From positions 124,001-188,000 of the forward strand of contig JAKLJP010000008.1 in NCBI GenBank assembly GCA_023151115.1: 64,000 bases of DNA, read 5' to 3'. Numbering within the stretch: position 1 is the stretch's first letter; the number at the start of each line of letters is the position of its first letter. The DNA is from Anaerolineae bacterium. GTDB taxonomy: Bacteria; Chloroflexota; Anaerolineae; 4572-78; J111. A program made the position numbers and the translations under genes. This document shows positions 7,449-14,682 of this stretch, one piece after another. The notes under the pieces are model-generated. The model searched no databases, was not told the origin of the DNA, and saw only the letters and a list, made by a program, of their open reading frames with translations.

Positions 7449-8779
7449 AGTTGCACCCCTTTCCGGCGCAGCGCCTTGTAGATTTGGACCAGGTAAGGCT
7501 GGTCATTGGTTTTGTAAAGCTCCGGATTGCGGCCCAGCTCCTTGACCCGTTTGGGGGGCAGGATGAAATAAGCCCGGCCGCGCATATCCTCGCGGTAGAT
7601 CGGGTCATCCACCTGGCGTTGCAGCGAGATCAGGCTCTCGGCGATTAACTCCTCCGACAGCGGTTTCGGCTGCGGTCCTCTACGGTTGATGAGTGCATCA
7701 GCCGGCGGCGCTGGTGGCCCTGACGGGCCTTCGAGCGGCAGCCGGTTGATGAACGGCGCTTTGGGCAGGGCCTCGATCTCCTGCAGCGTGGTGAAGATGC
7801 TGGCGAAGCGGTTGGTCCCGCTGACTGAGTTTAATTTTAGGTCGCCCTGGCCCACCAGTTCATCGGCATGCAGGCCGCTTTTGTTGCCCAACACGTAAGA
7901 CAGTTGGGTGTTGGCCGCTTTGCCCAGGATGACGCTATGGACCTGCTTGAACACGGCCTTGCCGTCCCCTAGCGTGTCGCGGTCGCTGAGCTGGGTCGCC
8001 AGCAGGTTGACCACGTTCTGTGAACGGCCTTGCGAAACCAGGGTCATCAGGTAGCCGATAGCATCCGGCCGGGCCGCGATCAGGGCGGCCACCTCGTCCA
8101 CAGTCACAAACAATTTGTAGGGCAGTTGGCCCTGGCTAATGGAGTTCACGAGGAATTTCAGCGCCTCGGCCGCCTCAGCCGGGTCGGTGATTACGGGATG
8201 CACCAGGTGCGGGAGCTGGTCAAAGAGTCTCAGGTCAATGCCGTTCTTGGCGACTTCGATCATGAGGAATTTGACCTCATCCGGCGAATTGTTGCGAGCC
8301 AGGGTGACGATGCTCCGGCGCATGGCGACGGACTTGCCCGAGCCAGGTACGCCCAAAAAGCTCAAGTTGGTGCTCATCTCGTTGGCGAAGTTGAAGTTGA
8401 CTGGCTCGTTCAGGATGTCCAGGCCCAGCGGGACCCGCAGCGCCGCGCCGCGCGGCACGTTGGCCGAGGTCAGGACCAGCTTACCCCGCTCCTCAGCCGG
8501 CAGCGGGATCTGGATGCAGACAAAACCGCGATGGACATCAATGACCACGTGTTCGCTCGACTCCAGGCCGGCTTCCAGCTTGATGTCGTGCATCAGCTTA
8601 TCGTTGACAAACTGCTTGCTTGAGACCTGGATCGGCTTGAGCGTGATCACGAACAGAAACGGCGTGACAAAGACATCATTCACCAGATAGTCCCCGGCTT
8701 GCCCCTGCACCGCGTTCACGGGCAGCAGGCCCGTGGTATCATAGATTCTCAAGATAATTTTCTGTAGCAGGCTCATCAT
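7430..8779 (-). CDS. FtsK/SpoIIIE-type DNA translocase of the mobile element
   Basis: 449 residues. An N-terminal region of about 130 residues precedes the FtsK-like motor: Walker A FLGVPGSGKS near 141-150, Walker B LFVTVDEV near 223-230, and the following VSQGRSQNVVNLLATQ segment typical of FtsK-family motors. It has no membrane helices of its own, which may be supplied by the next three genes. FtsK-type motors pump double-stranded DNA; in actinomycete elements a single such protein (TraB) carries out conjugation. The start ATG (8779, a second at 8776) follows CGGAG. The start lies beside a cluster of TTACG repeats. A transfer role is inferred from family and company; plasmid segregation is the alternative. 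Confidence 0.85.
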   Translation of the reverse strand: MMSLLQKIILRIYDTTGLLPVNAVQGQAGDYLVNDVFVTPFLFVITLKPIQVSSKQFVNDKLMHDIKLEAGLESSEHVVIDVHRGFVCIQIPLPAEERGKLVLTSANVPRGAALRVPLGLDILNEPVNFNFANEMSTNLSFLGVPGSGKSVAMRRSIVTLARNNSPDEVKFLMIEVAKNGIDLRLFDQLPHLVHPVITDPAEAAEALKFLVNSISQGQLPYKLFVTVDEVAALIAARPDAIGYLMTLVSQGRSQNVVNLLATQLSDRDTLGDGKAVFKQVHSVILGKAANTQLSYVLGNKSGLHADELVGQGDLKLNSVSGTNRFASIFTTLQEIEALPKAPFINRLPLEGPSGPPAPPADALINRRGPQPKPLSEELIAESLISLQRQVDDPIYREDMRGRAYFILPPKRVKELGRNPELYKTNDQPYLVQIYKALRRKGVQLCLPSK

Positions 8780-8795
8780 TAGCTCCGGTCAGGCA

Positions 8796-8910
8796 GTAAC
8801 GTATGGTAATGGATGGTTACGCACGGTTACGTATGCTCAGATAGGTGTGTTTTTGGCCCAAAACAGCCAAAAAGGACATATATACGAGTAACGCATGGGG
8901 TTACGTAACC
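8796..8910. repeat. Cluster of GTTACGYAY repeats upstream of the translocase gene
   Basis: Five copies of one 8-9 base word occur within 115 bases in both orientations: GTAACGTATGG (8796), GGTTACGCACGG (8815), GGTTACGTATG (8825), AGTAACGCATGG (8887) and the perfect 12-bp palindrome GGTTACGTAACC (8899-8910). They flank the probable translocase promoter (TATATAT near 8880). They could be operators or recognition sites for the translocase. Confidence 0.6.
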
Positions 8911-9023
8911 GCCCAAACGAGCGCGGCCAGCACAATCGTGGCCGCGGCCAGGGCAATTTGCAAACGAGAGGGCGGCACAGCGCGCCATGCGTCACGAGGC
9001 AGATCAATGATTTCGTGAATCAT
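8901..9023 (-). CDS. Very small single-pass membrane protein
   Basis: 40 residues, MIHEIIDLPRDAWRAVPP followed by one hydrophobic helix (residues 21-39, LQIALAAATIVLAALVWAV). ATG 9023 has GGGGAGG 6 bases upstream. It is the first gene of the element operon, 121 bases before the FtsK-like gene. Its stop codon lies within the TTACG palindrome. No family was recognised. Confidence 0.65.
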   Translation of the reverse strand: MIHEIIDLPRDAWRAVPPSRLQIALAAATIVLAALVWAVT

Positions 9024-9031
9024 GATGCGCC

Positions 9032-9052
9032 TCCCCTCGGTGGGGATTTTTT
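9032..9052 (+). terminator. Hairpin with T-run over the start of the small membrane gene
   Basis: Stem TCCCC (9032-9036) with GGGGA (9042-9046) followed by six T on the plus strand. No plus-strand gene precedes it; on the minus strand it folds part of the ribosome site of the small gene. Either function is possible. Confidence 0.35.
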
Positions 9053-9053
9053 G

Positions 9054-9067
9054 AATTTAATTAAATT
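9054..9067. repeat. AT-only perfect palindrome
   Basis: AATTTAATTAAATT is a perfect 14-bp palindrome about 30 bases upstream of the small membrane gene, probably part of its promoter or an operator. Confidence 0.4.
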
Positions 9068-9122
9068 GGGGTAAACTTTGCGTGCCACGGTTGCCTCCTT
9101 TCCAGGCGACTGTTGGTATGGG

Positions 9123-9151
9123 CCGGCCGGATGTCTCAACCATCCGGCCGG
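9123..9151. terminator. Terminator between two element transcription units
   Basis: A perfect 11-bp GC-rich stem (9123-9133 with 9141-9151) with a 7-base loop lies 10 bases after the stop of the 192-residue gene on the minus strand. The T-rich side is on the plus strand. Confidence 0.6.
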
Positions 9152-9161
9152 TTTCGTTATT

Positions 9162-9740
9162 TTAACCCCGCCCGTAACCGTTAAACTTCAGCGGCTCGTT
9201 TGAGGGTTCTCCGCTAAGATCAGGCGCAGTGGCTTTGGGCCAAACTGCCTGGCGCAAACCGGCCAGGACGGCGATAAAGGTGATCAGGTCCTCCTCGACC
9301 TTGAACTGAAAGACGACCGGCGCATCCAGAACGCCCTCCCAGGATAGATGTACCTGCTCCGGCGGCATCTGAGCCAACTCGTCCGGACACCAGGCTCCAA
9401 TGTGAAAATAGGGCTGGAGGCTTTCTGAAAATTTAGGTCGCGGCGGGCGGCGCTTTTTTCCCGGTGCGGGTGGCAGCGGCGGCAGCGGCTTAACATCCGG
9501 CCCCCCTCCCTGCGGTCGCCAAACATAGCGGCGGTAGCGGGCCAATTCCTCCAGCAGAAAACCCAGCGTGTCGGGCGAGTGAAAGCGCAGCATGTAAGTA
9601 TCCGGCACTCCGGCCAGGTCCATTAGCAGATGCACCTTATCCTTTTTACGCTCAGCCTGCCAGTGAGTCACCCGGTAGTATGGCCCCAGCGCCGGCCGGT
9701 AGCCGGTTCGTTCTATATCTGCTCTTGGTTTGATCGCCAT
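9162..9740 (-). CDS. Hypothetical element protein
   Basis: 192 residues. The N-terminal third has an RYRRYVWRP segment, then a Pro/Gly/Lys linker, then a beta/alpha region (YFHIGAWCPDELAQMPPEQ and FQFKVEEDLITFIAVLAGL). No recognised domain or membrane helix. I start at ATG 9740, which has AGGAAAG upstream; a longer frame to 9845 overlaps the HNH gene and lacks a site. It lies 17 bases after the HNH gene and is probably cotranscribed with it. Confidence 0.6.
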   Translation of the reverse strand: MAIKPRADIERTGYRPALGPYYRVTHWQAERKKDKVHLLMDLAGVPDTYMLRFHSPDTLGFLLEELARYRRYVWRPQGGGPDVKPLPPLPPAPGKKRRPPRPKFSESLQPYFHIGAWCPDELAQMPPEQVHLSWEGVLDAPVVFQFKVEEDLITFIAVLAGLRQAVWPKATAPDLSGEPSNEPLKFNGYGRG

Positions 9741-9757
9741 CGGCTCTTTCCTGAAAA

Positions 9758-10162
9758 TTACGAATTTTCTTCTGACCAGGGGCCTATATAAACATAGCCT
9801 TTTGGATGTCTCTTTTCGTAATCCAAAAGATAACACTGTTGGCACAACGGCTCTGGATAAATTTGCCCCACCTCGTTATTAAAAATGCTGGCTTCGTTGC
9901 CGCATTTGCAATTAACCTTTTCTCGTGAAAAGTTGCTCACAATCTCTATCACGACGCCATAATGTTCCGATGTGTGGCAAGTGGCGCAGAGGGGAATGAC
10001 CTTTAGCCAATCTTCTCGCTCATAACTTTCGTGATGATAATGTTCCGCAGGATGTGTACCACAATGAGCGCAAAGTTGAGTGCTCGCAGGGGGCAACTTG
10101 CCTGAAGCTACGGCTCTATGTACGGCTGCTCTGGCTAAATCTCCTGGTTTGGTTTTTCCCAC
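9758..10162 (-). CDS. HNH-like zinc-finger protein
   Basis: 134 residues. The centre (residues 31-68) has CAHCG, then an HYHHESYE segment, then PLCATCHTSEHYG, the spacing of an HNH endonuclease core held by two zinc CxxC pairs. A second CxxC pair (CKCG, CQQC) follows in the C-terminal half. Start is GTG 10162 with a perfect GGAGG. HNH proteins nick or cut DNA and are common in phages and mobile elements. Its position right beside the iterons allows a role in origin nicking or element transfer, which is inference. Confidence 0.7.
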   Translation of the reverse strand: MGKTKPGDLARAAVHRAVASGKLPPASTQLCAHCGTHPAEHYHHESYEREDWLKVIPLCATCHTSEHYGVVIEIVSNFSREKVNCKCGNEASIFNNEVGQIYPEPLCQQCYLLDYEKRHPKGYVYIGPWSEENS

Positions 10163-10189
10163 TTGTCCTCCAAAAAAACTGATGGCTCC

Positions 10190-10340
10190 GATTCTTTAGT
10201 CTTTAAAGAGTCTTTTAAAAGAGTCTTTAAAGAATCAAAGGTCATTTTGACACTTAGAATCAAAGGTCATTTTGACACTTAGAATCAAAGGTCATTTTGA
10301 CACTTAGAGAGAGGCTCTAAAGGTCATTTTGACACTTAGA
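10190..10340. other. Iteron-type origin of replication (predicted)
   Basis: Three exact head-to-tail 25-bp repeats (10231-10255, 10256-10280, 10281-10305) with core AAAGGTCATTTTGACACTT are followed, 14 bases on, by a fourth core copy (10319-10340). Each core carries a GTCA/TGAC inverted repeat. Next to them, 10190-10236 is an AT-rich block of AGTCTTTAAAG words bounded by GATTCTTTA and TAAAGAATC. Iterons plus an AT-rich unwinding block beside a Rep gene is the standard plan of a theta origin. Confidence 0.75.
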
Positions 10341-10345
10341 GCTTT

Positions 10346-10361
10346 TTCCCCAATTGGGGAA
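10346..10361. terminator. Perfect palindrome abutting the rep stop codon
   Basis: TTCCCCAATTGGGGAA (16 bp) begins immediately after the rep stop on the minus strand and separates rep from the iterons. It can act as a rep terminator or as part of the origin. Confidence 0.5.
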
Positions 10362-11084
10362 TTATTGCTGTTTCTTAGCGGCAATGATGCGCTCATATTC
10401 AACCTGGTCCTCCGGCGTCAGGGGGTCCTCCAATTGAACTTTCCAGATCGTCTTTTCGTTGACGGTGCCGGGCCAGTTTCGACTGGCCCGGCGCTTGGTT
10501 TTGACCTTGGTCAGAAACATGCCGATGTAGGTCTTAAGCGGCTCATCGCTGTAATTAATCAGCCGCTTGACCGTGCTCACGCTAACGCCAATAGCGGCAG
10601 CCAGTTCGTCATAAGTAGCCTCGAAGGTGTCCCGCTTGACTCCTTCTTTCTTGTTCCAGTAGCAGCGGGTCCGCGCCTCCCAGATCAGGGCGAAGGCGAC
10701 CGGCCCCAGGAGGGGCATCCAGGCCCGGTGAAAGTACCAACTGGTATAATGCTGGCGGCTGGGTTGGGCGATCTCGTTGTACTCGTCCCGGTGCTCGGCG
10801 ATCAGCACCAATTCGGCCTGGTAGCCGCTTTCTTCCTGGAGCCGGAAGCAAAACTCCAGGTCCTGCCCGCAGATATGCTCGATGGCCTGGCGGATGATGG
10901 GCCGCATCCGGTTTTCCAGCCAATCCAGACCGTAAGCGCTGGGCGTGTAGATGACCACGATTCCATCTTCCAGACGGGCGCTGGTTTGCCTGAACCAGGC
11001 GCTATAGGTTTGTTGAGTTACTTTTCTTTCAATCTCCTTCAGGCATGCGGCCCAAAATGATGGTTCAGGGGTCATCGTTGACAT
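10362..11084 (-). CDS. Replication initiator: DnaA domain-I-like N-terminus with winged-helix region
   Basis: 240 residues. Residues about 8-80 follow the DnaA N-terminal domain pattern (FWAACLKEIERKVTQQTYSAWF, a beta hairpin, then SAYGLDWLENRMRPIIRQAIE). The AAA+ motor of DnaA is absent. The middle (about 118-180) is a winged-helix-like segment: LLGPVAFALIWEARTRCYW, then YDELAAAIGVSVSTVKRLI, a clear helix-turn-helix. DnaA domain I recruits helicase, so a protein made of recruiting domain plus DNA-binding domain could load helicase at iterons. The iterons lie right after its stop. It is divergent from the integrase. Starts at 11084 and 11075 are both possible. Function is inferred from architecture and the adjacent iterons. 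Confidence 0.75.
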   Translation of the reverse strand: MSTMTPEPSFWAACLKEIERKVTQQTYSAWFRQTSARLEDGIVVIYTPSAYGLDWLENRMRPIIRQAIEHICGQDLEFCFRLQEESGYQAELVLIAEHRDEYNEIAQPSRQHYTSWYFHRAWMPLLGPVAFALIWEARTRCYWNKKEGVKRDTFEATYDELAAAIGVSVSTVKRLINYSDEPLKTYIGMFLTKVKTKRRASRNWPGTVNEKTIWKVQLEDPLTPEDQVEYERIIAAKKQQ

Positions 11085-11102
11085 CCCCCATAAGTCCTAT
11101 TT

Positions 11103-11135
11103 TTCACAAAATTTGCTCCTATGGTAAAATAGGAG
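11103..11135 (+). promoter_or_regulatory. Integrase promoter with overlapping inverted repeat
   Basis: Extended -10 TGGTAAAAT (11122-11130) with a weak -35 TTCACA (11103-11108). CTCCTAT (11116-11122) and ATAGGAG (11129-11135) form an exact 7-bp inverted repeat across the -10, as expected for an operator. TCCTAT also occurs at 11095-11100 and 11169-11174. Confidence 0.5.
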
Positions 11136-11191
11136 GCGACGGAACGGTTGGCAGCCTGCCCCGTCAACTCCTATGGCCCACAAGGGGCGAG

Positions 11192-11216
11192 AAGCGGTCG
11201 GTCTCGACCGCTTTTT
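11192..11216 (+). terminator. Intrinsic terminator in the integrase leader
   Basis: Stem AAGCGGTCG (11192-11200) with CGACCGCTT (11205-11213), GTCT loop and a run of T to 11216. It lies between the predicted promoter and the integrase ATG at 11233, so the promoter would yield a short leader RNA unless read through. Confidence 0.7.
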
Positions 11217-11232
11217 ATATTCAGAGACTTGA

Positions 11233-12243
11233 ATGATTTCCAAACCTGCGCTTCAAATCTTCTCTGGCAGGCCAGAGGCGCGTCAGGTTCGGCAAAAGAA
11301 CCTGAAATCGCAGATAACCGACTTTTTACAGGCCAAGCGCCGCAAGTGGCGGCCCAAGACCTACAGCAACTATCGCAGCATTTTGAACCTATATGCCGCT
11401 CATGTCGGTCCCAATCACTGGCCGCCTACCCGCCGGGGGGTACTGTCCTGGCTGGATGCGCTGGACGCCTCCGGCTGCTGTCAGACCACCATTAATACTT
11501 ATTGGATTCACCTGCGGGCCTTTCTAAACTTCCTGGAAAAATCCGGCGAGATCACCCCGGCCAATAACCCCGTTCACCAGATCGTGGCCCTGGAGCTGGA
11601 CCCGGAGCCGGAAGATTTACCCCCGGTATCGTTCCCCGATGACGACCTGGACCGGCTGTTTGAGTACCTGGAAACCGAGGCCGCTACCGGCGACCTGTAT
11701 GCTATTCGTGACCTGGCCATCCTACGCCTGGCTTACATCACCGGGGCCAGAGAAGGCGAGATCGCCCGGCTGACGCTGGAACGGCGCAACCTGGACAATT
11801 ACGAGGCGATCATCCTCGCCTGGACCAGCAAAGGCAAAAAATTGCGAACCATCTACTATGACGACCAGGTTTACCTCGACCTGAAAGCCTGGTTGGAGGT
11901 GCGGCCGGAGCAACCTGGGGTGCAGCAGCTCTTTGTCTCGCTGGGGGGACGTAACCCGCGCGGCAGCCCCATGAACCCTGATGCTTTATATGATGTCTTG
12001 CAGCGCCGCTGTGATCAGGCCGGCATTCCTCGCCGCAGATTTCACGCCCTGCGCCACTCCTCAGCTCTGGACGCGCTCGACGAAGGTATTTCACTCGATA
12101 AGGTTCAGAAGCAGTTGGGACACGCTTCGATCCAGACCACCATGCGCTACTTGCGCGGGCGTGACCCCGACCGGGCCAGGGCTTACCGTGAGCACAGCCT
12201 CTCAAAACGGTTGCGGCAAAACAAAAAAAAGCCAACAGATTAG
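11233..12243 (+). CDS. int: Tyrosine recombinase/integrase of the element
   Basis: 336 residues with the full tyrosine-recombinase set: an N-terminal SAM-like core-binding domain (about 22-110), then the catalytic domain with Arg173 (TGAREGEI), Lys near 200-203 (SKGKKLRT), His271 and Arg274 (HALRH), His297 (LGHAS) and nucleophile Tyr306 (TMRYLRG). An in-frame TGA directly upstream fixes ATG 11233 as the first start. The enzyme recombines attP and attB; here the tRNA fragment used as target lies 65 bases beyond its stop. Rep is divergent. A terminator in its leader suggests tight control. No excisionase gene was seen in the window. Confidence 0.93.
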   Translation: MISKPALQIFSGRPEARQVRQKNLKSQITDFLQAKRRKWRPKTYSNYRSILNLYAAHVGPNHWPPTRRGVLSWLDALDASGCCQTTINTYWIHLRAFLNFLEKSGEITPANNPVHQIVALELDPEPEDLPPVSFPDDDLDRLFEYLETEAATGDLYAIRDLAILRLAYITGAREGEIARLTLERRNLDNYEAIILAWTSKGKKLRTIYYDDQVYLDLKAWLEVRPEQPGVQQLFVSLGGRNPRGSPMNPDALYDVLQRRCDQAGIPRRRFHALRHSSALDALDEGISLDKVQKQLGHASIQTTMRYLRGRDPDRARAYREHSLSKRLRQNKKKPTD

Positions 12244-12254
12244 ACTCTGTTGGC
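12231..12254. terminator. Hairpin spanning the integrase stop codon
   Basis: GCCAACAG (12231-12238) pairs with CTGTTGGC (12247-12254). An A8 run precedes it, so on the minus strand it has a T8 tail and would stop transcripts entering the element from the right. Confidence 0.5.
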
Positions 12255-12277
12255 AGAATGTGGTATTTGCGGTACAA

Positions 12278-12294
12278 CGGTCAACTTCTGACCG
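12278..12294. repeat. Short inverted repeat beside the attachment site
   Basis: CGGTCA (12278-12283) and TGACCG (12289-12294) with a 5-base spacer, 14 bases left of the tRNA fragment. Possible integrase or directionality-factor site. Confidence 0.35.
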
Positions 12295-12307
12295 TGAGCC
12301 AAGTCCG

Positions 12308-12353
12308 CTGACTCTTAATCAGTGGGTTCCGAGTTCGAGTCTCGGGAGGCTCA
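12308..12353 (+). other. attR: 3' half of a tRNA-Lys(CTT) gene
   Basis: The sequence has an anticodon stem-loop (CTGA, loop with anticodon CTT at 12314-12316, TCAG), a variable loop, a T-arm CCGAG/TTCGAGT/CTCGG (12329-12345), and the 3' acceptor strand GAGGCTC with discriminator A (12346-12353). No D-arm and no full 5' acceptor strand precede it. This is what remains at one end when an element inserts at the anticodon loop and rebuilds the whole tRNA at the other end. It is 65 bases after the integrase gene. Confidence 0.75.
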
Positions 12354-12428
12354 TGTGGACCGGCCAAAGCGTAGAATCAATCCCGACCGGGTGACCGGGT
12401 TGGGACATAGGGTGGAGGCTAATGAGAG

Positions 12429-12456
12429 CCGTCGGTATTCTTACCGGCGGTTTTTT
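12429..12456 (+). terminator. Intrinsic terminator after the tRNA fragment
   Basis: A 9-bp stem (12429-12437 with 12442-12450), four-base loop and T6. It was probably the terminator of the original tRNA-Lys gene. Confidence 0.65.
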
Positions 12457-12467
12457 ATTTACTATTT

Positions 12468-13376
12468 CTACAAAAAGAACGGGGGGCTGGTGAAAATGTA
12501 ATGCTCAAACCGGCCAAAAGAGACATCGTTCATCAACACAGCCATGAAAGCGTCCATCTGAAAATTGCGAGCCAGCAGATATGCTACAGCGGTTCGATTA
12601 ATCATGGGCACTTCCAGGCCAAAGTGGGGACGCCCAGCAGCGACGACCAGGTTTTCGGCGTGGGCCAAAACGGCCGGAAAATCATGGGGGTGTAACAACG
12701 CAAACGGTCCACTTCTGGAGCCAACATAGCCATAGCCAACCGGCTGGCCGTCTCGATAATAAAGAAAACCCTGCCGGTCGGACAGCAGCCAAGTGTGATC
12801 AGCGTCGCGGCGGTAGTTGAGCAGAGTTTGATCTAAAACTGCCAGGATTTCCAGGTATTTGGGTGAAACGGTTATTGGTTCAATGGTCAGGTTGGTGGGG
12901 ATAGTCGTAATTTCGGGGGTGCGCCCGAAATAGTATACCGGGAAATGAGGATAGACGCCGGCTTTGAGATAACGGGCTTGCGCGCGCAAGTCGAGCGAAG
13001 CGATGATAATTCGCCGTTTGGCCCCATCGGTGGGAAAAGCGCGGGCCAGCAGTTCCCGGCCTACCCCGACGGCCTGCTCGCCGGGCCGGACAAAAAATTC
13101 GGTCAACTCCAGAACATCGTCGCGCCTGATGGAACGGGCAAAACCCACAATCTGACCGGCCCGTTCGGCCACCCAAAAGTGGGCGGCAGTCCGGGCCAGG
13201 TGTTCGTACATTGAGCGGCGCTCTTGCCACATTTGCTCCAGGGCGGCCGGGTCTTGCCAACTGGTTGGCCCGGCTGAGCCAAATCGCTGGATGAGATCAG
13301 CCAGGGTCTCCTCGAAAACAATAAAAATGGGGTAGGAATCAGCCACAGTCCCGGGGCGAAAGTTGATCGCGTTCAT
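12468..13376 (-). CDS. GNAT-family N-acetyltransferase
   Basis: 302 residues from ATG 13376 (MNAINFRPGTVADSYPI). The first 150 residues form a GNAT fold: HFWVAERAGQIVGFARSI, then LELTEFFVRPGEQAVGVGRELL, the acetyl-CoA pyrophosphate loop (Q/R-x-x-G-x-G/A, here EQAVGVG). The C-terminal half is a second, diverged GNAT-like lobe (QPVGYGYV and LEVPMINRTAVAYLLARNF). Substrate unknown. It is the first chromosomal gene beyond the element's right end. Confidence 0.75.
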   Translation of the reverse strand: MNAINFRPGTVADSYPIFIVFEETLADLIQRFGSAGPTSWQDPAALEQMWQERRSMYEHLARTAAHFWVAERAGQIVGFARSIRRDDVLELTEFFVRPGEQAVGVGRELLARAFPTDGAKRRIIIASLDLRAQARYLKAGVYPHFPVYYFGRTPEITTIPTNLTIEPITVSPKYLEILAVLDQTLLNYRRDADHTWLLSDRQGFLYYRDGQPVGYGYVGSRSGPFALLHPHDFPAVLAHAENLVVAAGRPHFGLEVPMINRTAVAYLLARNFQMDAFMAVLMNDVSFGRFEHYIFTSPPFFL

Positions 13377-13413
13377 TGCAGAGCGTTTTGTTATTATAGA
13401 ATTTTGATGATTT

Positions 13414-13448
13414 TTAGGGGTGCAAAAGCTTAGCTTTTGCACCCCTAA
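13414..13448. terminator. Long perfect hairpin between two minus-strand genes
   Basis: A 17-bp perfect stem (13414-13430 with 13432-13448) lies between the methyltransferase stop and the GNAT start. No clear T-run on the minus side. It may be a terminator or a small palindromic repeat. Confidence 0.5.
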
Positions 13449-13479
13449 TTTTAATGGGCTTGAAGTTTACATCCAAAAA

Positions 13480-14553
13480 TTAGCCTTTGCGATTGATGTA
13501 GTAGTGATTCTGAATGTCGTGGGCCAGTTCTTTCACTTCTACCTGGGTAAAGCCGGCTTCGGCCAGCATCTCCAGCGCTTTCTCCCGGCCCCACATCGCG
13601 CCCAATCCCTCACCGTTGTAGGCCAGCGAGACGGTCATGCAGTGCATCGTGGAGACAGTATAGAGAAAAGGCCCGATGGGATGGTCGAGATTGTTATGAA
13701 GGTGACTCGACCCGGCAATATCCTGCATCAGATAAACGCCGTCCGTTTTCAAAGCGCGGTGGATATTGCGTAAGACAACCGCAGGTTTGGCCTGGTCATG
13801 AATAGCGTCAAAGGTGGTAATCAGGTCGTACCGCTCCGTCTCGGCCAGGGTAGCCGCATCTTGCACCGCAAAACGCAGGTTGGTTAAACCTTTCTGCTGG
13901 GCGTCAACTCGAGCGGCGGCAATGCCGTTCTCCGAGAAATCATAGCCGGTAAAGCGGCTCTTGGGGAAGGTTTGGGCCATCAGCAGCAGGGCCAGACCAC
14001 GCCCGCAGCCCACATCAAGCACCTCAATCCCCTGTTCGAGCTTTTCAATTAAACCGGGAACCAGCGGTAAAATGTGGCCCAGCAGTGCCGGCAGCACCGA
14101 CTGGCCGCTGTCTTCGGCCATGACCTCTTGAAAGCGGGGGAAGGCCGCATAGGGCACGCCGCCGCCATTACGAAACGAATCAACAATACCATCCTCAACC
14201 GAACCGAGCAGCCCAATGTATTGGGTAAAGGCGGCAATATTATTGGGCGCAGCAGCGCGGGTCAACGCAGCGGCATGTTCGGTGGGCAGGCGATAGGTGT
14301 TTGTTGCCGGGTCGTGTTCGATGATGCGCCCGACCACCATTGCCCCCAGCCATTCGCGAACATACCGCTCATGCAAATCGGCGGCGGCGGCAATCTGCTC
14401 AATGGTGGCCGGGGGCAGGGTTGCCATCGTATCAAACAGGCCGGTGCGGTGGCCAATGCTGGTCATCAGCGCCAGTGAGCCGTAGTTGAGCACATCCACC
14501 ATTTTTTCGGTAAAAGCATCGGCAATTTGTTGATTAAAGCCATTGGTACTCAT
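13480..14553 (-). CDS. SAM-dependent class I methyltransferase with N-terminal winged helix
   Basis: 357 residues. The N-terminal part (about 1-95) is a winged-helix dimerisation domain of the O-methyltransferase/Rv2258c type ([21 protein letters not shown]). A Rossmann methyltransferase follows with motif [15 protein letters not shown] near 178-191, motif II FTGYDFS and the acidic/Asp motif [13 protein letters not shown]. Such proteins methylate small molecules. The nearest genes do not reveal a substrate. ATG 14553 is preceded by a short GGAG-like run (GAGGAGTAAACCTG). It is followed by the long hairpin at 13414. Confidence 0.8.
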   Translation of the reverse strand: MSTNGFNQQIADAFTEKMVDVLNYGSLALMTSIGHRTGLFDTMATLPPATIEQIAAAADLHERYVREWLGAMVVGRIIEHDPATNTYRLPTEHAAALTRAAAPNNIAAFTQYIGLLGSVEDGIVDSFRNGGGVPYAAFPRFQEVMAEDSGQSVLPALLGHILPLVPGLIEKLEQGIEVLDVGCGRGLALLLMAQTFPKSRFTGYDFSENGIAAARVDAQQKGLTNLRFAVQDAATLAETERYDLITTFDAIHDQAKPAVVLRNIHRALKTDGVYLMQDIAGSSHLHNNLDHPIGPFLYTVSTMHCMTVSLAYNGEGLGAMWGREKALEMLAEAGFTQVEVKELAHDIQNHYYINRKG

Positions 14554-14682
14554 CAGGTTTACTCCTCAAAACTAAAAGTTTGTCTGTGACTTAATTGATA
14601 GGCTCATTATAAGCCATTCAACGATAACAGTGACCTGCCAAAATATAGGTTTGAGGGTTGGGTTTGGAAAACTAAGGGAGGG

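Noticed and set aside
10231..10340. CRISPR array
   Set aside because: The 25-bp repeats are head-to-tail with no spacers between the first three, there are no cas genes, and they lie beside rep, so they are iterons.
12270..12353. A complete tRNA-Lys gene
   Set aside because: No D-arm and no 7-base 5' acceptor strand can be made from the upstream bases; only the anticodon-to-3' part is present.
13414..13448. Mobile miniature element
   Set aside because: It has a perfect stem but no flanking duplication and no second copy in the window; left as a hairpin/terminator.
14074..14478. 134-codon plus-strand frame
   Set aside because: Entirely opposite the methyltransferase; no start context and no domain.
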